Shown here: one piece after another, positions 24,711 through 35,501 of the stretch
How the letters are laid out: the number at the start of each line of letters is the position of its first letter
How positions within the stretch are numbered: the stretch's first letter is position 1
Origin: Epiperipatus broadwayi
Taxonomy: Eukaryota; Onychophora; Udeonychophora; Euonychophora; Peripatidae
DNA length: 64,000 nt
Direction: 5' to 3'
Assembly (NCBI GenBank): GCA_028023455.1
Contig: JAQFVV010000346.1
Span: 372,001-436,000, forward strand
Notes under the pieces: model-generated
Databases searched by the model: none
Told to the model about the DNA's origin: nothing
Seen by the model: the letters and a program-made list of their open reading frames with translations, nothing else
Translations under genes and position numbers: made by a program

Positions 24711-25800
24711 TGATCATGTGCCCTTTTTTTTTTTTAATTCGGTTATTCTGAAATTAAAATTGTTATTTACCTGATGTAAAATCTGCCAATAATTGTTAAT
24801 TAGCTATACAATAAATAATCTACTTGTTCATATTTATGTTTGTTTTTGTCGAATGTCACACATGATTAAATCATTTCTTCTTTTTACAAAAATCTAAAAA
24901 TTAAATATTAATTTTGAAGCTCATAATCAAGAGTATATTTTCTTTTTCATCTTCTCATCCTTACTCATCTCAATTTGCAAGGTTATTGGTATCAAGATAT
25001 TGAGAGAATAATCCTATACTAAGTTTACTCTTCAAATTAGCAGTAAATAATATGGAGAGGAAGTGATAACAAATATACTTATTTTATTATTTTTTAATAC
25101 AAAATAAAGTTATAATTAAATTAATGAAGAAATTGTTGGCATGTCACATAAAATTAATATATATATATCTGTAAAACATTCTCTTTGCAGTCAAGCAAAT
25201 TTATTAATATTCTAAGAAGTAGAAACTTAAACCTGAAAGGGGATGAGGGTGGGGGAAGGTTCAATTTTTTTAAAAAAGCCTATTTAATGATTCTTAGCTC
25301 TTTCTAAGTTGTGTGAATCATGAAAAAAATTTCAGTTTTAATTATATTGTTAGTACATAACAGCAGACATTTTTTCTCTCTCATGTACTCAGCTATTTTG
25401 GCATGATTGCAGACAAGAATAAATGTTATTTTGTTACTTGTATTATTAGTCCAAGCTAAAAGTTCTTAAAAATTTTTTATTTATCATTTTTCATCTTCAT
25501 ATGTTCCATTCTTCTAAACTTTGTTTAAATAACTAATTCTACTGCATCACTTAAACATAACACATCTTTTATATATATATATTTACTGAAATATTTGATC
25601 ATCTGTTAATAAAAACTATCATGATTCAATTGTACTTTTTATTATTCATGTCTTTGTATTTTTTTATCTTTATAAAGTGCTCCCATATTTATTGCACATT
25701 GCAATAAAAAAGAACTTAGTATGAAGTCAGAACCAGGATGTGTTTTCTCACTCAAATCTTTTCATCCCATTTAATAAAAGGCTAACAACATAAATAAATC
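24711..25800. other. Intron between foldback and hAT MITE
   Basis: AT-rich with TA runs (25159-25168, 25572-25580) and a short G-rich purine patch at 25237-25258 (GAAAGGGGATGAGGGTGGGG). No gene recognised. Confidence 0.5.
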
Positions 25801-25808
25801 AACTAGTT

Positions 25809-26216
25809 CTAGAGTGGGCACGTTCAGGGGCCGCCGAGGTTGGCGGAGGGCCGCATCGGGGGCCACTTTGTGGAAGCGAAGGTTAGCAGCGGGCCGCACC
25901 TTTTTTCATGACACAATAAACACATTCCTTTATTCCCTAAATTACCAAAGAAATATTTATTTGTCCATTCTTCATTAAACACACTACATTCATTTTACAT
26001 TTTTTTGGAGGGTTCATGGTTTCACTAAAGTTGGAAATTGAAATTAACCAAATCAATTGGAAAAGCACTGCACATGTATTGACGTGGCCATCCTAGTGCA
26101 AAATACGAGATGAATCTTCGGTCATGCACAGGAAGGAAATCTCAGTTCAAGGCAAATTTTTCTGATTATCTTGGCGGGCCGCATGTGGTTCTCGGGCTGC
26201 TATTTACCCATCCCTG
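25809..26216. mobile_element. Non-autonomous hAT element (MITE), 408 bp, left-arm copy
   Basis: It is flanked by a perfect 8-bp target duplication AACTAGTT (25801-25808 and 26217-26224), the size made by hAT transposases. Terminal repeats are imperfect: CTAGAGTGGGCACG at the left and the complement of CAGGGATGGGTAAAT at the right. Next to both ends are GC-rich GGGCCGC motifs (GGCGGAGGGCCGCATCGGGG, GGCGGGCCGCATGTGGTTCT), as in the vertebrate and invertebrate 'CAGGGGTGGGCAA...GGGCCGC' hAT MITEs. No coding capacity. Confidence 0.88.
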
Positions 26217-26224
26217 AACTAGTT

Positions 26225-26778
26225 TATTCTTTCATGATATTTTTAAAAATCTGGATGTTTTTTCACCATAAATTATAAACAGAAATTTTTTCTTTTTTTT
26301 TTTAAAAAAAACCTCTTTATTTTTATCTTTTTTTTTTCTTTTTTAACTACTTCTCTTAACTGTTGTGTTCTTAAATTTTTGATAAAACTACTGAATAATT
26401 TATATGTATAGCCATGAATATAGAGAATGGTATCTTGCCTATATTGCATTATCTCCTCTGCTAATTTATTTCAAAGGCAATAATGTCTTTATATTCTTAT
26501 TCTTAAACAGATTTGCATTTCAGGAAAAAGTATTTATTTTTTCATTAACATTGTATGAGGTAGATAATTATGGGCCAGCTATTTGAAAAAAAATCTTGAA
26601 CTTTTTTGATAATTCTCAGTTGACTTGAAAAATTGTACTCTTTGCTTTGGATCTTAAACTCCAAACTATGTACATGACAAATCACTGAGGATAAGATAAT
26701 ATATTTATATGAATTTATGATTTTGTCTTTTATGTCAAGGGCATCTATTTTTATTTACACATATATATTTTTTTGTAG
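26225..26778 (+). other. MTA intron 3' end (left arm)
   Basis: AT-rich, with a T-rich pyrimidine tract at 26289-26345. The small frame at 26404-26586 is low-complexity. It leads to the exon acceptor at 26777-26778; mirrored at 61260-61811. Confidence 0.5.
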
Positions 26779-26881
26779 AAGAATCAGATGGTCGTAATTT
26801 AGAGGAATTAGAAACATTAGTTTGGGAACCAGAAAGTGGATTGATAGACAAACAGATAGATCAGTTTCTGGTCATAGCTAG
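26779..26881 (+). CDS. MTA (MTA1/2/3 orthologue): MTA family protein, internal exon (ELM2 domain), left-arm copy
   Basis: This third MTA exon lies 12.6 kb after the second. The acceptor is TTTTTTTGTAG and the donor CTAG|GTAAGT is close to consensus. Joined to the single base left by the previous exon it reads [20 protein letters not shown] and then [15 protein letters not shown]. In the family, LE..VW.P...L.D.QIDQFLV.AR is a conserved ELM2 segment. It ends two bases into an arginine codon, so at least one more exon must follow, but none occurs in the window. The exon lies in the left arm of the giant palindrome, about 17 kb before its centre, and is repeated in broken form at 61156-61259. This copy is intact and is the one expected to be functional. 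Confidence 0.95.
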
Positions 26882-27818
26882 GTAAGTTTTATATTTATAG
26901 ATTTATTTATTTTTATTCACTTGTAATAAAAAAAAAAATCAGACTAATTATAAATTCTTATCAGATTTAAAAAAATTGATGGATATTGAGTAATTGAAAA
27001 TATTCTAAATAATTTCACAATTATTGTTATTTTTTTTTAATGTATAAAAAAGCTTATGCAAATCGCCAATAAACATGCAGCTGTATAGATGGCAATATTT
27101 AAGTGTTTAAAAAATCTTATAGATTATGAAGTGAAAATTGTCAAAACAGTCAAGAATACCTTCAATTATTGACTTAGTATATAGTAATCTTTTCGTTATT
27201 TGAACACATTTATAGATTTTGTTTTATAATAAATCTGTATTCCGCAGATTCGCAAAAATTGCTGAATGATCTATTATATTTACTGTCATATAAAATTATA
27301 TAAATTAAAAAAAAAAAAAAAGCTCTGTGCTACTATAATGTTCCAATAATAATCAGTTTATGCCGATTAATCTAAAAGCAAACATTTTTAAAAACGAATT
27401 TATCCTTTAGTGATTTCATATTACTTTTAATCAAATATTTAATTTGTGGTTTAAAGAAAATAATGGTAAATGCAATGTTTACAATTAAAATTATATTATA
27501 AAAGATATCATATTGGATTCTGATGGTTATTTGTATGACATCATCATCTTATTATTATTATTGAATAATGTAGATAATAATATAAACATTTTTAGAAAAA
27601 ATAAGCAGATTAATCAATATAGGGCAGATTAGAAGTCAGACAATAAAGTTTTAAAAAAAAACTCTTTAAAGGAAGAAAAGTGAAAATCCATATAGAGTTT
27701 AGTATGAGAAAATATATAGTCAGTAAATAGAAAAAAAATTGTAATATGCAGCAAATAATTTATTGTTATAGATAATTTTAATATGCAATAATATCTTAGA
27801 ACATAATATATATATATA
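26882..27818 (+). other. MTA intron after exon 3 (left arm)
   Basis: AT-rich intron without recognised features apart from an A run at 27308-27321. It is mirrored at 60220-61155. The next MTA exon is not found before the palindrome centre. Confidence 0.5.
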
Positions 27819-30028
27819 TTATAACGATCCAGAGAATAGGAGACTTAACGCATCTACACTACAGGGCGCCACTAGGTATTTGAACCTAGAAAATTTATAA
27901 AGTAGGCAGATACATAAGTCAAAAAAAAATATTTTTATTTTATTTTATATATTTTGATTCCTGTCGTTAGCCCATTGTCACTAGCTCAGTGGAATAGCAG
28001 AGATTTATATTTTCTAATAAATTCTTATCTAAGAATATATAAAAAAGAATAAAATAAGCCACTGCCAGTAATTATACACACAAACATTTATTTACGCATA
28101 TATATAATATTTAAAATTGTTTTAGTATCAGTTTTACATTTTAAAATTTAACTTACATTTTTAACTTTGATTTTTGATTTTAATTTACATTTTTATTTTT
28201 ATAAATTTACATTTTAATTTTTATAAGTTCGCACAGATGGATTTATAAAAGTTTGTTTTATAATGTTGAGTATAGAGCGGTTACATAGATTACACAGTTA
28301 AAAACATTTCAAAATAAACACAAACGATCAAAATATAAAATCATTGGTGGAATTGCAGAGGGAAATTTATAAGAAACCAATGGCATTCATCATAAGATGC
28401 CGCATTGACCCCAATAACTTAAAAGACATCCGAATAAATACATTTTAGATACTCACCGTAAGGTATCATTATTTACCGAATGTCTATATATTTTGATCAA
28501 ATATGAAAAACAAAAATATAATTAACCGATAACGAATCCATGCAAGCGTTTATACCTGACTTAAATTTAATGCATTTTTATTTAGAGTGTCGAGTATGAA
28601 TAGATTACATAAATTTGCATTTGAAAAGAAAATATTCTATCCTTATTTAACCTTAGGCCAAAAGTTCGCAGTTAAACCAATGTCAATCCATCTGATATAT
28701 CGATGCATTCAATGTAACACGAATACGGCAGCACAAAATAATTTAAGAGAAGAAATTGCCTCTCGTCAGATAGGAATACTACATCTATCTGACGAGAAGG
28801 GCAATAAAAAAAAAACTCCATAGGAAAGGACTGCGGTCATTTTTGTCGACTTACGATCGCATTCCATAGGCCAACAGAGGTGTGCGGCGTATAAAACTAT
28901 TCTGCCCATAGCGAATCTCGTACTACATCTACTAATTACACCAATATATCCAATCCATTGACCCAATTCATCTACAAAATGAATAACCCAAGATTACCCT
29001 CCCCTAATATAACTTTACAAATCCATATAGCCATTCACGCCTTACTTAAGTTTAACATTTGTATAATTTAATTTAACGAAAAACAGAAATCATAACAAAA
29101 ACCTAAAAGAACAAAAAAAAATGGAAATGATTTTACAAAAGAAATACATCAAATTAAAATTACTTATTAATAAATAAAGTTGGTCAGATAGGATTCTATT
29201 GCAATTATTTTAAATATGGAAAGTTTTTAATTTAATGTTCATAAATTATCTAAAGTTCTTACGGTTTTAAAAGGTCCATAATTTGTAGTTGTTTGTAATT
29301 TTGAACGGGAATTCCCACGCCGTCCTGAAGATATTGGTATCCAGTTATCTGTTGTTTTTTTTATTTATACGGAGGTCTTTTACTTTCGCTGGTCCTTAAT
29401 GTAGAAAACGATCGATCATTTCTCTTTCTTTTTTTTTTTATAACCACTGAAGGAATTGAAAGGGCATCTTTCAATCCCTTCACCTCCAACTCTCCGACTT
29501 AACACATCTCCGTCTTTTAAATTTTTTTCAATCACTATTTTTTTATTTCCAAACCTTTTATATTAATTTTGCGGATTAACTCAACATTACGTCATGATGA
29601 TGAAGACCCTTTCGTTGAGGTCCGATTCCTAAGGGATTTCTTTTTATTTGCTATTAGTTTCTATTGTTTTCCTATCTGACCGTTGCTTATACATTTAAAT
29701 GCCAAGAGCTAGTTCACTTGGACTAATTAAAATAATCATTTCCATTTTTTAATAACATTAATTAATTTGTTTTCCAAACTTAAAGATATATTTTTATCTC
29801 TAAATCTTTTTAAGTTTTTGTTGAAAGATTTAGTTTTTCTATTTTTAATAAAGTTTTATTTTAATAATTTTTTTTTTTTATCTGTGCGATTTTATATATA
29901 TATGAGTTTAGTATAGAATTTTAATTCTCAATTTTTAATTCTTAAAAAAGAAGTTTTATTTGCGAAGTTTTATTTTTTTCATGTTTAATAATAAAAAAAA
30001 TAATGTAACGTCGTATGTGCCCGTTACA
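27819..30028 (-). repeat. LTR (3' LTR on the minus strand), left arm
   Basis: A 2,210-bp repeat containing GGCGCCACTAGG near the TTATAACG edge, short tandem TTACATTTTAA-type units at about 28130-28230, and the shared motif GATACTCACCGTAAGGTA at 28448-28465. It includes a 78-codon frame at 28587-28823 whose translation (LTLGQKFAVKPMSIHLIYRC) recurs in all four LTR copies. Whether that frame is translated is unknown; it is open but interrupted in sister copies. Confidence 0.8.
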
Positions 30029-30739
30029 TATCAGTAAACTTGCTTAAAAAAAAAAATAAACAAAAAAAAAATATTTTACTTAGAGTTAGTAATTACGGTA
30101 CACGATTAACGAAAATTTACAAAACATTCGGTTAGTATAAAGACTATATACAAAAAAAAAATGTTTACTATCGTTTTCCTAAGGACCATCATGATTACGC
30201 CTCCTCCCCCCAAGAGTTCTATTTTTTATACATTTTATTTTTACACATGGCATGACAAGCAAATTTTATAATTTTTTTATTTAAGAAGGTTGCATTGAGG
30301 TAAATATGTTTTAAGAAATAATGGGTTTAAACGTGTGTATTTGCAGCACAATTATAAATACCACCAACTTATTTATGACTGATTGAAATGCATACATAGG
30401 GTTACACTGAAGTAATTCCCAAAGATACTCATCGTAAGGTACTACATTTACCATCATAAACTTTTGTGGCTGTGCGCGCCTATACACATAAAAGCATAAT
30501 ATATATTAACAAAAAAAAAACATTAATTGCAACCTTTTGACTTTCTTTTTAACAAAATACAATTTAATATTATTAATATTTTCTCGTGTTTAATATGTGC
30601 GCAATTTTTTTCTGGCAGCGCTTTTATAAGATTTAAAGTATACGACTTTATGTAACCAGATAAAAATATTTCATTTTGGAAAAAGAAATTTACTCAGGGT
30701 ATACATGGTTTATTAATATTGCCCCATGTTGGGCGCTAA
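30029..30739 (-). other. Internal region of the LTR element, non-coding
   Basis: 711 bp between the LTRs. It holds the primer-binding-like site at 30721-30738, a CCTCCTCCCCCC tract at 30199-30210, and GATACTCATCGTAAGGTA (30424-30441), a diverged copy of the motif in the LTRs. No open frame. No clear polypurine tract precedes the 3' LTR. Confidence 0.65.
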
Positions 30740-32907
30740 TTATAACGATCCGGAGAATAGGCGACTTAACGTATCTACACTACAGGGCGCCACTAGGCGT
30801 TTGAACCTAGAAAATTTATAAAGTAGGCAGATACGTAAGTCAAAAAATTTTTTTTTTTATTTTATATATTTTGATTTCGGTCGTTAGCCCATTGTCACTA
30901 GCTCAGTGGAATAGCAGAGATTTATATTTTCTAATAAATTTTTATCTAAGAATATATAAAAAAGAATAAAATAAGCCACTGCCAGTAATTATACACAAAC
31001 ATTTATTTACGCATATATATCAAATTTAAAATTGTTTTAGTATCTGTTTTACATTTTAAAATTTAACTTACATTTTTAACTTTGATTTTAATTTACATTT
31101 TTATTTTTATAAATTTACATTTTAATCATTATAAGTTCGCACAGATGGTTTTACTAAAGTTTGTTTTATAATGTTGAGTATAGAGCGGTTACATAGATTA
31201 CACGGTTAAAAACATTTCAAAATAAACACAAACGATCAAAATATAAAATCATTGGTGGAATTGCAGAGGGAAATTTATAAGAAACCCAATGGCATTAATC
31301 ATAAGATGCCCCATTGACCCCAATAACTTAAAAGACATCCGAATAAATACATTTTAGATACTCACCGTAAGGTATCATTATTTACCGAATGTCTATATAT
31401 TTTGATCAAATATGAAAACCAAAAACATAATTAACCGATAACGAATCCATGCAAGCGTTTATACCCGACTTAAATTTAATGCATTTTTATTTAGAGTGTT
31501 GAGTATGAATAGACTACCATAAAAATTTAACCTTAGGCCAAAAGTTCGCAGTTAAACCACCGTCAATCCATCTGATATATCGATGCATTCAATGTAACAT
31601 GAATACGGCAGCACAAAATAGGTTAAGAGAAGAAATTGCCTCTCATCAGACAGGAATACTACATCTATCTGATGAGAAGAGCAATAAAAAAAAACTCCAT
31701 AGGAAAGGACTGCGGTCATTTTTGCCGACTTACAATCGCATTCCATATGCCAATAGAGGTATGCGGCGTATAAAACTATTCTGCCCGTAGCGAATCTCGT
31801 ACTACATCTACTAATTACACCAATATATCCAATCCATTGACCCAATTCAACTATTAAACGAATAACCCAAGATTACCCTCCCCTAATATAACTTTACAAA
31901 TCCATATAGCCATTCACGCCCGACTTAAGTTTAACATTTATATAATTTAATTTAACGAAAAACAGAAATCATAACAAAAACCTAAAAGAACAAAAAAAAA
32001 TAAATGGAAATGATTTTACAAAAGAAATGCATCAAATAAAAATTACTTATTAATAAATAAAGTTGGTCAGATAAGATTCTATTGCAATTATTTTAAATAT
32101 GGAAAGTTTTTAATTTAATGTTCATGAATTATCTAAAGTTCTTACAGTTTTAAAAGGTCCATAATTTGTAGTTGTTTGTAATGTTGGACGGGAATTCCCA
32201 CACCGTCCTGAAGATATTGGTATCCAGTTAGCCATTATTTTTTTATTTATCCGGAGGTCTTTTACTTTAGCTGGTCATTAATGTAGAAAACGATCGGTCA
32301 TTTCTCTTTCTTTTTTTTATAACCACTGAAGGAATTGAAAGTGCGTCTTTCAATCCCTTCACCTCCAACTCTTCGACTTAACACATCTTCGTCTTTTAAA
32401 TTTTCTTCAATCACTATTTTTTTATTTCCAAACCTTTCCTTTTATATTAATTTTGCGGATTAACTCAACATTACGTCATGATGATGAAGTCCCTTTCGTT
32501 GAGGTCCGTTTCCTAAGGGATTTTTTTTTATTTGCTATTAGTTTTTATTGTTTTCCTATCTGACTGTTGCTTATACATTTAAATGCCCAAGGGCTAGTTC
32601 ACTTGGACTAATTAAAATAATCATTTCCATTTTTCAATAACATTAATTAATTTGTTTTCCAAACTTAAAGATATATTTTTATCTCTAAATCTTTTTAAGT
32701 TTTGGTTGAAAGATTTAGTTTTTCTATTTTTAATAAAGTTTTATTTTAATAATTTTTTTTTATCTGTGCAATTTTATATATATATGAGTTTAGTATAGAA
32801 TTTTAATTTTCAGTTTTTAATTCTTAAAAAAGTTTTATTTGCGAACTTTTATTTTTTTCATGTTTAATAATAAAAAAAATAATGTAATGTCGTATGTGCC
32901 AGTTACA
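30740..32907 (-). repeat. LTR (5' LTR on the minus strand), left arm
   Basis: A 2,168-bp repeat, about 95-97 percent like 27819-30028 by eye. It lacks some 33 bases after position 31516, which removes the start of the internal frame (the part reading FAFEKKIFYPY). Next to it lies the primer-binding-like site. Confidence 0.8.
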
Positions 32908-33860
32908 ATATATATATATGTTTCTGCTAGTTATAGAAATAGTATGTATAAAAATAAGTTTAACCATGAGATATATCTTTTTTAAAAACATTACAGAAAT
33001 GAAAAATCAACATAAGTTTCTTAATGTAAACTATTTTATCCTATCCCAAATAATAGTTATGCACATATGAATAGAATAAATCATTCAGATGATTCTATAA
33101 AGCATACATTGTTTTTTTTTTTATTATTATTATTCCTTTTCACTGTTTTATTAGTACTTTTATATTTTATTTATTAAAAGTCAAAAAAAAAAAAGCAAAA
33201 CAAATTGATGGCAAATAAAAATTTGAATATAACAGTTATAGTAAGTAGCAGCATATGAAAAATGTGGTTGCATAAAATTGTATGCAATTGTAAATATAAA
33301 CATAAATATATTATATATTCTATTACATAAAAGAATATATCAAAGATCAAGTTAAAATAGTCGTACATAAAAAAATTCCCCAGTTGGTTTTAAAAATTAG
33401 TTAAGTGATAGAGTAGCTAAATAATATATTCAAATTTAGAAGCTATCTAGATATTTCCAATAAATCAAAAATTATATCTTTGTTTAAATAATAATTTTAC
33501 TTTTTAGTGATGTTTAATGTGTTATGTGTAAGCATATATGTAAACACACATTACTTGAATATTTATCTCATATAATCATCTTTTGTATTTTTATTTTTTG
33601 AAAATAAACCGTTATAAAGATCACATGATATATATAAATTAAATATTACTCTAAATATTTTAATTTAAAATTATATTTATGTTGTGTTGCAAACAAATCT
33701 GTCTGTGGTAAATATATTATTGATTTTTTATTATTATTAAATTCATATTGAACACATTAAGCCTTGATAATATAATAGATATACACGCACAGACATATTT
33801 GTTTTACAGCTGTTATAATTTGCATTTAATAGCAAGTATCAATATTTGAAAGTAATTTTA
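32908..33860. other. Intron-like AT-rich sequence (left arm)
   Basis: No feature recognised; T and A runs at 33112-33122 and 33183-33194. The 64-aa frame at 33174-33368 is hydrophobic and low-complexity. Mirrored at 54300-55055. Confidence 0.5.
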
Positions 33861-34330
33861 TTTATTAATAATAAGTTTTTTAAGAAGCTTATCCAAAGAC
33901 AAAATAGACCCTCCATGTCATAGCACCTCACTCCCTCAATCTGGATACCGTGCAATTTATTATGACGAGACCAAAGCTGGCATAACCACAGGACTGCTTA
34001 GCATAGATACACTTACAGTAGAGAACAGAATAATAATGACAATTCATCAACATTTTTGGAACACTCTAAGAAGATCGGCCATACATTTGAACCTCTAACT
34101 CCAAGATAGTTTGCATAGAGAAAAACGACATCAAGCAGACTGGTAACAGTAACTCTATCAATAGACGCGACACCTGCTTCGACATCTCCAAACGCTGGGC
34201 TATCTAAATAATTTACCTGTATTTTGCATATCGCCATTATCTCTCTGCTCTGCATGGCTCAGTTTTGCTATGAATATGAGGTAACCCGCCTCGAAAGTGC
34301 TAAGCTTTTAATATTTTGCACTCTTTATAT
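33860..34330. other. GC-richer, exon-like island of unknown identity (left arm)
   Basis: A block of about 450 bp with clearly more G+C than its surroundings. The + strand is open to a TAA at 34096-34098 and reads DPPCHSTSLPQSGYRAIYYD then ETKAGITTGLLSIDTLTVEN before ending RRSAIHLNL. The minus strand is also open, 80 codons at 34013-34255 (MAICKIQVNYLDSPAFGDVE...). Neither reading matches a family I know. AG precedes the + frame at about 33883, a possible acceptor. It is copied without change at 53477-53719. It could be an exon of an unrelated gene, a retrocopy or a promoter-proximal transcript. Confidence 0.4.
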
Positions 34331-35146
34331 TTTCTCTTTCAAGCGATTTATACACTTAATTTTATTTCATTATAATATTGAGAGAGAAGTATAAAATTCT
34401 TAATAATTTACATATACTAACTTTGATATGAATAGCGATACTGGTAGTGCTTTATGCTCTACAATGGTTGGACGATTTAAATAATCATTTTTCATAATAG
34501 AATGGGCATTTGAATTATTATTAATTGTTCAAATACTTATGTGATTTTTTATTTGGCTAAGGTTAAAATATTTTCAAGTGTGTTACATAGTCAAAATAAT
34601 AAACCAATATTGTTTGATTTGTCATTAGAGAAATTTTATTTGAAAGGCTGGCTGTTGAGTCAAAGTATTCAGTTAAATGAATAATATTTTTCATTTGTGC
34701 AAAGTTATGGCAAAATTAGTATATCTAAGCAATATTTTCATTAGTGATGACCAGATATCAACATAAAATTATAAAGATGAAATTTTTGTATATTAATATT
34801 GTTAAAAGTATTACTACAAGAGATAGTTCTTTCCTATTTGATGTTTAATTTAAATGTGAGATTCTCATATGAAGAGCAGCAATAAAAAGACACTTGCAGT
34901 ACTCCAAATTTATTGTATGATGCTTTATCATTGTCATTATTCTATGAAATTATGATGTAGAATTCTCCCCTTTGTCATATCTAAAGATGTTTTTCCACTT
35001 GAAACCTCTTATTTCAAAGATGATACTGAATAGTTAGATCAATCACTGGCTAGTCTTTATTATTGAGAGTTATTGAATAAATCTCATGAAATCATGAAGC
35101 AAACAAATATGTTTTTCTGAAGGTTTGTGGTGATGGTGTTCTAGCT
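34331..35146. other. Intron-like sequence (left arm), nothing recognised
   Basis: AT-rich with no supported feature; mirrored at about 52586-53400. Confidence 0.5.
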
Positions 35147-35501
35147 GTATTTTTATATTGGACTATTTCCATCATCTAATATGTGTGTTGAATGTCTTTA
35201 GAAAAGTTTAATTTTTATTTAAATATTCCAATTGCATTCAACTGTTAGTAATATCACAGCAAACAATTGTTAGTAATATCACAGCAAACAGGTTAGTATA
35301 TGCACTGTGATGTTATTAACAGTTAGTGCATATACTAACCTGTTAGCTGTGATATTACTAACAGTTGGTGCATATTCTAATCTATTTGCTGTGATATTAC
35401 TAACAGTTGAATGCAATTGGAATATTTAAATAAAACTTAAACTTTTCTAAGGACATTCAACACATATATTAGATGATGGAAATAGTCCAATATAAAAATA
35501 C
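35147..35501. mobile_element. Near-perfect foldback element, 355 bp, left arm
   Basis: Outer arms GTATTTTTATATTGGACTAT ... GCATTCAACTGTTAGTAATA are mirrored by the right half ending AATAGTCCAATATAAAAATAC. The centre carries repeated ATCACAGC-type units: GTTAGTAATATCACAGCAAAC occurs in direct and inverted order several times and GCATATACTAACCTGTTAGC pairs with GTTAGTATATGCAC. Non-coding; copied at 52230-52585. Confidence 0.85.

Larger units (their letters stand above)
27819..32907 (-). mobile_element. Non-coding LTR retrotransposon (probably Ty3/Gypsy-derived), 5.1 kb, left arm
   Basis: Two long direct repeats, 27819-30028 and 30740-32907, flank 711 bp. Read on the minus strand, each repeat starts TGTAAC and ends CGTTATAA. 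Directly after the first LTR in that direction lies TAGCGCCCAACATGGGGC (30738-30721), close to the primer-binding site motif TGGCGCCCAACGTGGGGC known from Gypsy-type elements. No gag, protease, reverse transcriptase or integrase is present, so it is non-autonomous (a derivative with long LTRs). It inserted into an AT microsatellite, which hides the target duplication. It lies antisense to MTA. Confidence 0.75.

Noticed and set aside
27819-32907. Two 2.2-kb direct repeats as a segmental tandem duplication
   Set aside because: TGTAAC starts, matching ends, an intervening distinct 0.7 kb and an adjacent primer-binding-like site fit LTRs better.
33174-33368. Hydrophobic frame repeated at 54591-54782, resembling a membrane peptide
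   Set aside because: It is the typical translation of AT-rich intron DNA, ends in a homopolymer, and is duplicated by the palindrome.
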